Positions 33,268 through 37,879 of a stretch of DNA of 37,879 nucleotides are shown here, in pieces. Source of the stretch: Thermoplasmata archaeon (GTDB lineage Archaea; Thermoplasmatota; Thermoplasmata; UBA10834); NCBI GenBank assembly GCA_021789945.1, contig JAJYIS010000006.1:1-37879 (forward strand), written 5' to 3'. The notes below the pieces were generated by a model. It saw only the letters and a list, made by a program, of their open reading frames with translations. It made no database searches and was not told the DNA's origin. Each line of letters starts with the position of its first letter. The first letter of the stretch is position 1. The translations under genes and the position numbers were made by a program.

Positions 33268-33867
33268 TCATCGCTCCTTCGCTCCGGCGCATTCCTCCGA
33301 ATCCCTCAGGATCATCGAGAGCATATGCTCGATGAGAAGATGGACATCCTCGATCTGCTGCATGGTCTGGTTCGGAACCACGTACACTATCTTCGCCAGC
33401 TGAGCGAGCTTTCCCCCGTCGAGCCCGGTCAGCCCTATGGTCACAGCGCCTTCATCATTCGCGTAGTGCAGGGCCTTGAGCACATTGGGCGAGTTGCCCG
33501 AGCCGCTGATGCCGATCACGATGTCTCCTCTCTCCAGATGGTTCTTGAGCTGTTCGACGAAGATATCGTCATACGATGCGTCGTTCGCCCAGGCGAGCAT
33601 CGCAGGTATATTGTCCGTCAGGGCGACCGCCTTGAACCTGGCAGCGTCCTTGCGAGAGGCGCCTTTGTTGAGATCCGACGCCATGTGGGACGAAGTCGAT
33701 GCGCTTCCGCCGTTGCCGCAGATGTACACCCTCCTGCCGGCATCTCTTGCCTTCACAAGGGCGGTCACTATCGTCTGCGCCTTGGACGGGAAGTCCCTCT
33801 CCATCGCTTCTAGCGTCTTGACGACCTCGTTCAGGTATTTCACGGCTCTCGCGTCGACATCTCCCAT
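33268..33867 (-). CDS. gmhA: Sedoheptulose 7-phosphate isomerase
   Basis: This 199-residue SIS-domain protein has the phosphosugar-binding motif ICGNGGSASTSSHMASDL, the second binding loop GISGSGNSPNVL, and catalytic-region residues in the C-terminal helix (QIEDVHLLIEHML). It converts sedoheptulose 7-phosphate to D-glycero-D-manno-heptose 7-phosphate, the first step of ADP- or GDP-heptose formation. Its ATG overlaps the hddA stop by one base (TAATG), and gmhB follows. The operon holds all steps up to heptose 1-phosphate. Confidence 0.93.
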   Translation of the reverse strand: MGDVDARAVKYLNEVVKTLEAMERDFPSKAQTIVTALVKARDAGRRVYICGNGGSASTSSHMASDLNKGASRKDAARFKAVALTDNIPAMLAWANDASYDDIFVEQLKNHLERGDIVIGISGSGNSPNVLKALHYANDEGAVTIGLTGLDGGKLAQLAKIVYVVPNQTMQQIEDVHLLIEHMLSMILRDSEECAGAKER

Positions 33868-34847
33868 TAGTAGTCATCTCCGACATAGATGATCTTGGAT
33901 CCTTGGGGTTCTATCTTGAACTCCAGGCCCCTGAGGCCAGTAAGGGCGTTCCTGACGGCCCAATGGCTCTCAGGAGGTACGAATAGCACAAGGAAGCCGC
34001 CCCCGCCAGCTCCCGTTATCTTGCCTCCAACAGCCCCTGCGGAAAGCGCCTTCTTATAGAGCCCGTCGATGGCGTCGTCCGTGATCCCCTGGGCGAGGGA
34101 CTTCTTCAGCTCCCAGCCTTCTCGCAAGGCGGCCCCGAGCTTGTCCACCTGGAGAGATGTCAGGTCGAGAAATAGTCTCTCCGCCTGGTCCCTCATCTTG
34201 TCAAGTGTTTGTATGTTCGTCACGGTGCGCTTCTTCTGCCTAGACAAAATGTCGGACGCCTTTCTCGTCTTGCCTGTATAGAACAGCATCAGATGGTTCT
34301 CGATGTCCCGTTTGGTCTTCGGCGGGCAGATGACGGGGTCCACTGTAACGGTCTCATCGGCGTTGAACCTGATCTGTTGCATGCCGCCGTAGGCTGCGAT
34401 GTACTGGTCCTGCTTTCCGATGGGCTCCCCGAGCTTGTCGATCTCTATCTCACACGCCTCCTCAGCGAGCTTCTTGGGAGATGCTCGGTATCCCTTGAAT
34501 GCGTAGAGGGCATTTAGGAGCCCTACTGTTATCGCCGAGGACGATCCAAGCCCGGTACCTCGTGAGGGAATGTCGGCGATGGTCGTGATCTCAAGGCCGT
34601 TCCTGATGCCGACCTTCTTCATCGCCTCGCGCACTAGCCCATGTTCCACCTTGTCCACTGAGTCCACGATCTCGGTCTTCGAGTAGCTGATCCTGATGTC
34701 GTCATCGAAACGCTTGTTCACCGTCACGTAGACGTACTTCTTGAAGGCCGAACTCACCACGGTGCCGTGACCTGTCTTGTAGTAGTCGTACAGGTCAGTA
34801 CCGCCGCCGGCAAAGCTGACCCTGAGTGGCGTCCTGGAGATTATCAT
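33867..34847 (-). CDS. hddA: D-glycero-D-manno-heptose 7-phosphate kinase
   Basis: The protein has 326 residues from ATG 34847, which has GAGG eight bases upstream and starts with the family-typical IISRTPLRVSFAGGGTDL. A GTG at 34916 is the longest start but adds unlike sequence. The GHMP ATP-binding motif is GTGLGSSSAITVG and the C-terminal motif is GGKITGAGGGGFLVLF. A KLGEPIGKQDQYIAAYGG block is typical of HddA. It phosphorylates heptose 7-phosphate at C1, giving the 1,7-bisphosphate of the GDP-heptose route. It is first in the operon. The nucleotidyltransferase (HddC) that would complete the route is not in the window. Confidence 0.9.
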   Translation of the reverse strand: MIISRTPLRVSFAGGGTDLYDYYKTGHGTVVSSAFKKYVYVTVNKRFDDDIRISYSKTEIVDSVDKVEHGLVREAMKKVGIRNGLEITTIADIPSRGTGLGSSSAITVGLLNALYAFKGYRASPKKLAEEACEIEIDKLGEPIGKQDQYIAAYGGMQQIRFNADETVTVDPVICPPKTKRDIENHLMLFYTGKTRKASDILSRQKKRTVTNIQTLDKMRDQAERLFLDLTSLQVDKLGAALREGWELKKSLAQGITDDAIDGLYKKALSAGAVGGKITGAGGGGFLVLFVPPESHWAVRNALTGLRGLEFKIEPQGSKIIYVGDDY

Positions 34848-34943
34848 CTTGGGCCTCACGGCTAATGAACATTGCCTGAATAAGTAGGTTACTCCAAGTT
34901 CTGCTGAGCGAGTCACCAGACTTGAGCCTGTCTTTATGGGATT

Positions 34944-35813
34944 GTGCGGAACGGAGTCGCAAGCGTCCCCAAGGAGCTAGCAGTAGAGCCCGAGCCGCCA
35001 GGGGGACGCAGTATTTTGTACCCTAAGGGACTTACAGCGTGCGTGGCATCGTTCCTTCGTCGGGCCGTCCTGAGAGCATATGACACCGTGCTCCCGCACC
35101 GGACCAAGAAACGTATCCAGGAGATCGCCTGGAATCAGTTCGGCAGGTTCTGGACTCCGTCCCTGATCCGGAGACTGAAGGATGAGTCCAAGGGCCTCGA
35201 CAGCGTGGAGAAGGCGGTCGACTTCGTCCTCTCCTTCGGATACCTCGGGACGACCATTGCTCCGCTCCAGAAGAGGGAGGAGATCGTCAATCTGCTGCAG
35301 TTAATGGCGTCCTTGAAGTCGGAGACCGTCCTTGAGATAGGTACCGCCAACGGCGGCACTCTGTTCCTGTTCACCAGAGTCGCAAGCGACGATGCGCTCC
35401 TGCTGAGCATGGATCTCCCCAAGACGCCGACGGAAGGCGGCTATCCTCCCCGGATGGTACCGGTGTTCGAGTCGTTCGCCACTCGGGGACAGAAGATAGA
35501 CCTCATATTGGCCGACTCGCACAAGGCTTCCACGCTTGACGAGCTGAGGAGCCGGCTCAAGGACCGCATGATTGATGTGCTATTCATCGACGGGGACCAT
35601 TCATACGCCGGCGTGCGCAAGGACTTCGAGATGTACAGCCCTTTGGTCAGAGAGGGCGGGATCATCGCCTTTCACGACACCGTCGAACACGATCCGGGCA
35701 GCGGCTGCGAGGTGGAGCGATTCTGGAAGGAGATCAAGGGGAGCTACAAGCACGATGAATTCACCTCCCAGCCGGAACTGAGATGGGGCGGCATCGGCGT
35801 CCTCTGGAAATGA
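34944..35813 (+). CDS. Class I methyltransferase (Methyltransf_24 / cephalosporin-hydroxylase-like)
   Basis: This 289-residue protein has motif I VLEIGTANGGTLFLFTRVA (about 130-148), the acidic contact LLSMDLPKTP, and the block VLFIDGDHSYAGVRKDFEMY that holds the metal-coordinating IDGDHSY motif. GGIIAFHDTVEHDPG and GIGVLW complete the pattern. Members are often O-methyltransferases in surface polysaccharide clusters, with divalent metal. The N-terminal 60-90 residues are not conserved. The first start is GTG 34944; GTG 35043, behind a GTATTTTGT box, is an alternative. It is divergent from hddA, with 96 bases between the preferred starts. The sugar substrate is unknown. Confidence 0.82.
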   Translation: MRNGVASVPKELAVEPEPPGGRSILYPKGLTACVASFLRRAVLRAYDTVLPHRTKKRIQEIAWNQFGRFWTPSLIRRLKDESKGLDSVEKAVDFVLSFGYLGTTIAPLQKREEIVNLLQLMASLKSETVLEIGTANGGTLFLFTRVASDDALLLSMDLPKTPTEGGYPPRMVPVFESFATRGQKIDLILADSHKASTLDELRSRLKDRMIDVLFIDGDHSYAGVRKDFEMYSPLVREGGIIAFHDTVEHDPGSGCEVERFWKEIKGSYKHDEFTSQPELRWGGIGVLWK

Positions 35814-36038
35814 CCTGGGCGCTATGCTGTTGGCAGCCACCACGACCTGTTCTTCAGGTACCAGTCGAACACAATAGGAATCCCTGGAAGCATGCCCGAG
35901 GAAGAGACGAAGGCTGTCTTGTGTTCGCTTTGCGAATGCGAGAACGTACCTGCCGCGTGCCAGCAATCGAAGGAGGTCACTCCAGACTCCAAGAGATGAT
36001 GTCTGGATGTGGCGCGGGAGGCATGCGGCTCCGTCCGC
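35814..36038. other. Intergenic stretch with a possible gene remnant
   Basis: On the minus strand a frame ending at 35822 reads GMLPGIPIVFDWYLKN and RSWWLPTA at its end. This looks like a protein C-terminus, but the sequence before it does not. A short plus-strand ORF (35892-35999) reads CSLCECENVPAAC and lacks a well-spaced ribosome binding site. Nothing else is seen. Confidence 0.25.
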
Positions 36039-36800
36039 CTAGGGTCCGGACGTGGAGATCGTTGGATCGTGCTTCTTCTTGGACGTCTTCCCGGCGAGAA
36101 CGGTCCTAAGCCGCCTGTTCCCCGCGTAGACGGCACGATTGCAGACGGCAGAAACGTCCTCATGTGCGCTGCGCAGTCCCTTCATGTCGTGCGCGTCACT
36201 GGCGAAGATGATATTCCTGGCTCCAGTCTTGATCAATGTAGTGAGCAAGGGCTGGGTGGCGTATGCCTTCGGCAGATTCATCTCGACGAAGGCATGTGAG
36301 GAAAGGATCACTCTGGTCAAATCAGCCAGGGTGTCCGCCGGCACTCTAATCTCGTAGTCGAGGAGCAGCCTATCGGGATGCCCGAGGACTCGGACCTCCT
36401 CCTTCTGCGCCAATGAACTTATGACGTCCTGCCACCAGCCGATCAGAGATGCCGGGCCGGACTTCTGCAAGCCTTTCAGCACATTTGGCGGCAGCCCATG
36501 GATCGAACCAACGACGAAGTCGACGCTGCCCGCCGCGCCACGCGAAAGGTTCAGAGCTCCCTCGGAGTCCAGCACCTTCGCCTCAAGTCCGGAGAAGATG
36601 TCGATCCTCCTCCCCAGTCTCGCCCTGAGCGTGCGGATCTCCGCTTCCCTCTCCGCGAGCCACGGAGCCGTCATACGGACATGGTCGACAATCCCCACTG
36701 CCTGAAGCCGTCGCTGCAGGGCGAACTCGACGATCTCGCCCACGGTGAGGCTCGAGTCGTCGGAGTAGCTAGAATGTATATGAAAGTCCATCCTGACCAT
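36039..36800 (-). CDS. PHP-domain phosphoesterase
   Basis: This 253-residue protein has the metal-binding motifs of the PHP superfamily in order: FHIHSSYSDDSS, GIVDHV, the Glu in SGLEAKVLD, GSIHGLP, VLGHPDRLL and FASDAHDMK. PHP proteins are trinuclear-metal phosphoesterases such as histidinol phosphatase and nuclease-like enzymes. The start is ATG 36800 or 36791, inside the end of the upstream ATP-grasp gene, so translation is coupled. The gene pairing suggests that this enzyme acts on the product or a partner of the ATP-grasp enzyme. The substrate is unknown. Confidence 0.87.
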   Translation of the reverse strand: MVRMDFHIHSSYSDDSSLTVGEIVEFALQRRLQAVGIVDHVRMTAPWLAEREAEIRTLRARLGRRIDIFSGLEAKVLDSEGALNLSRGAAGSVDFVVGSIHGLPPNVLKGLQKSGPASLIGWWQDVISSLAQKEEVRVLGHPDRLLLDYEIRVPADTLADLTRVILSSHAFVEMNLPKAYATQPLLTTLIKTGARNIIFASDAHDMKGLRSAHEDVSAVCNRAVYAGNRRLRTVLAGKTSKKKHDPTISTSGP

Positions 36801-37863
36801 GGAAGCTCGCGCCCCAGTATCTCGTCATCTTGGTCCCATACCTCGGTTTGGGCACCACGTACTTCTCCCCAAGGCACTCCTTCAAGGCCAGGTAGGGTAT
36901 GTTCACCCCAGCGGCGACGGACAGGATCACGCTCCCGTGCAGTCTGGGGTTGATCTCCAGGAGCTTGAGCTTCTGATTCCTGTCCTCCTTCAGCTGTATG
37001 CCGATCGGCCCGTCGAACTCGACCTTTCGGCATATCTGCCTGGAGATCCTGATCGCCTCGCGGTTGTTCTCCGATACCGCATTGAAGCTGATGCCGGAGC
37101 GCACCTCCGTCCTCAGCCTGGGGATGGCCACGCGGGGCACGCCCTTCGAACAGAGGAGGTCGACGCTGTACTCCTTGCCCGGCAGGTACTCCATCACGAT
37201 GAGCTCGGGGAACTCGCGGACCCCCTTGAGGACCCTCTCGGCCTCCTCGAACGAGATCGAGCTTCCCTCCGGCTTCGACTCGAGGAGCATCTCGGTCGTG
37301 TTCTCGAGGCTGGCTATGTGCCTGAACCCCCTTCCGCCATGCGCGAACGAGGGCTTCATGCATACCGATCGCCCAGGATATCCCAGGTCCCTGCAGGCCC
37401 GTCGGAACTCGTCCAACGATCGGACGATCCTGAACTCCGGGACTGGGACCCCCTCGGGCGCCAGCTTCCTGTACATGGGGGCCTTCATGAGCGCTGTCCT
37501 GATCGATTTCTCCTTGCTTATCGAGACCTTCGTGCCGGTCCGCGACTCGATCGCCTTCTTGTTGGTCGCAAGGCTGACCAGCTCCTCGGTCGAGAGCGGC
37601 AGCAGCGCGTCCGCCTTGAACTCCCTGCAGACGCTGATTATCCGCTTCACATAGTTCGGGGAGCTCCCTCTCGGGACGATCCGGTAGGAGTCCACGAAGG
37701 CCTTCCCTGAAGGGTCGGGGCGGATGTCCGTCCCGAGCACAGTGACCTTGCGTTCGCCGTTCTTCCTGAGGGCGTCCACGATGTTTACGGCGCCAGGTGC
37801 TCCGACGGCTGTGACGACGACTCTCAGGTCCCGCATCCTTGCGTTCGTCACCTGATGATCCAC
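36769..37863 (-). CDS. ATP-grasp ligase (carbamoyl-phosphate-synthase-like)
   Basis: This 364-residue protein has an N-terminal Rossmann-like preATP-grasp domain (RVVVTAVGAPGAVNIVDAL, then VTVLGTDIRPDPSG). The ATP-grasp core follows: MKPSFAHGGRGF, IVMEYLPGKEYSVDLL and the metal-binding LKLLEINPRLHGS. Such enzymes form an amide-type bond through an acyl-phosphate intermediate. The GTG start at 37863 has GAGGT five to six bases upstream; an ATG ten codons in is an alternative. Its 3' end overlaps the PHP gene by 32 bases. In a glycan locus it may attach an amino acid or other amine to a sugar acid; that is inference. Confidence 0.85.
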   Translation of the reverse strand: MDHQVTNARMRDLRVVVTAVGAPGAVNIVDALRKNGERKVTVLGTDIRPDPSGKAFVDSYRIVPRGSSPNYVKRIISVCREFKADALLPLSTEELVSLATNKKAIESRTGTKVSISKEKSIRTALMKAPMYRKLAPEGVPVPEFRIVRSLDEFRRACRDLGYPGRSVCMKPSFAHGGRGFRHIASLENTTEMLLESKPEGSSISFEEAERVLKGVREFPELIVMEYLPGKEYSVDLLCSKGVPRVAIPRLRTEVRSGISFNAVSENNREAIRISRQICRKVEFDGPIGIQLKEDRNQKLKLLEINPRLHGSVILSVAAGVNIPYLALKECLGEKYVVPKPRYGTKMTRYWGASFHGQDGLSYTF

Positions 37864-37879
37864 CTCACTACCTCGAAGG

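Noticed and set aside
35892-35999. 35-codon ORF with CSLCECENVPAAC
   Set aside because: The only purine run lies one base before the ATG and there is no TATA box at leaderless distance; cysteine content alone is not enough.

Overview
The window reads as chromosomal DNA from a GC-rich archaeon, most likely a euryarchaeon of the Thermoplasmatota type (low certainty at lineage level). The support is an archaeosortase, PEF-CTERM-like C-terminal sorting signals, an archaeal-type ATPase, TATA boxes about 22-28 bases before several start codons with no room for a leader (leaderless transcripts), and Shine-Dalgarno sites at other genes. No rRNA, tRNA, CRISPR array or insertion sequence was recognised.

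Region 1 (1-13.97 kb) is a cell-surface region. A truncated adhesin-like protein with SdrD-B-like repeats is followed by two paralogous secreted proteins ending in an IPEFG motif, a membrane segment and basic residues. Next comes a 1975-residue membrane-anchored subtilisin-like protease. A four-gene leftward operon converges on it: MoxR-type AAA ATPase, DUF58 protein, small polytopic membrane protein and archaeosortase. The sortase and two plausible substrates therefore share one locus.

Region 2 (14.0-16.2 kb) is an arsenic-type stress module: a divergent pair of PadR regulator (cysteine-rich N-terminus, followed by a thioredoxin-fold oxidoreductase) and arsenite methyltransferase ArsM. Four copies of a 14-bp ATTG-N6-CAAT element lie between them, and an unannotated 38-codon ORF with a strong ribosome binding site precedes arsM.

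Region 3 (16.2-22.4 kb) is mixed: a zinc-ribbon membrane protein, an MttB-family methyltransferase without a corrinoid partner, a DHA2-type MFS transporter, and a lower-GC patch with two unrecognised genes. One of these has an in-frame TAG followed by about 100 more open codons.

Region 4 (22.4-37.9 kb) is a surface polysaccharide or glycoprotein-glycan region. It holds a UDP-sugar epimerase, UDP-GlcNAc 2-epimerase, three glycosyltransferases, two methyltransferases, a GDP-mannose 4,6-dehydratase and GDP-fucose-synthase-like pair, a heptose module (hddA-gmhA-gmhB), and an overlapping ATP-grasp/PHP pair. The heptose module beside the Gmd/Fcl pair raises the possibility of a GDP-6-deoxyheptose. 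The surface proteins, the sortase and the glycan genes fit a picture of a glycosylated, sorted cell envelope.
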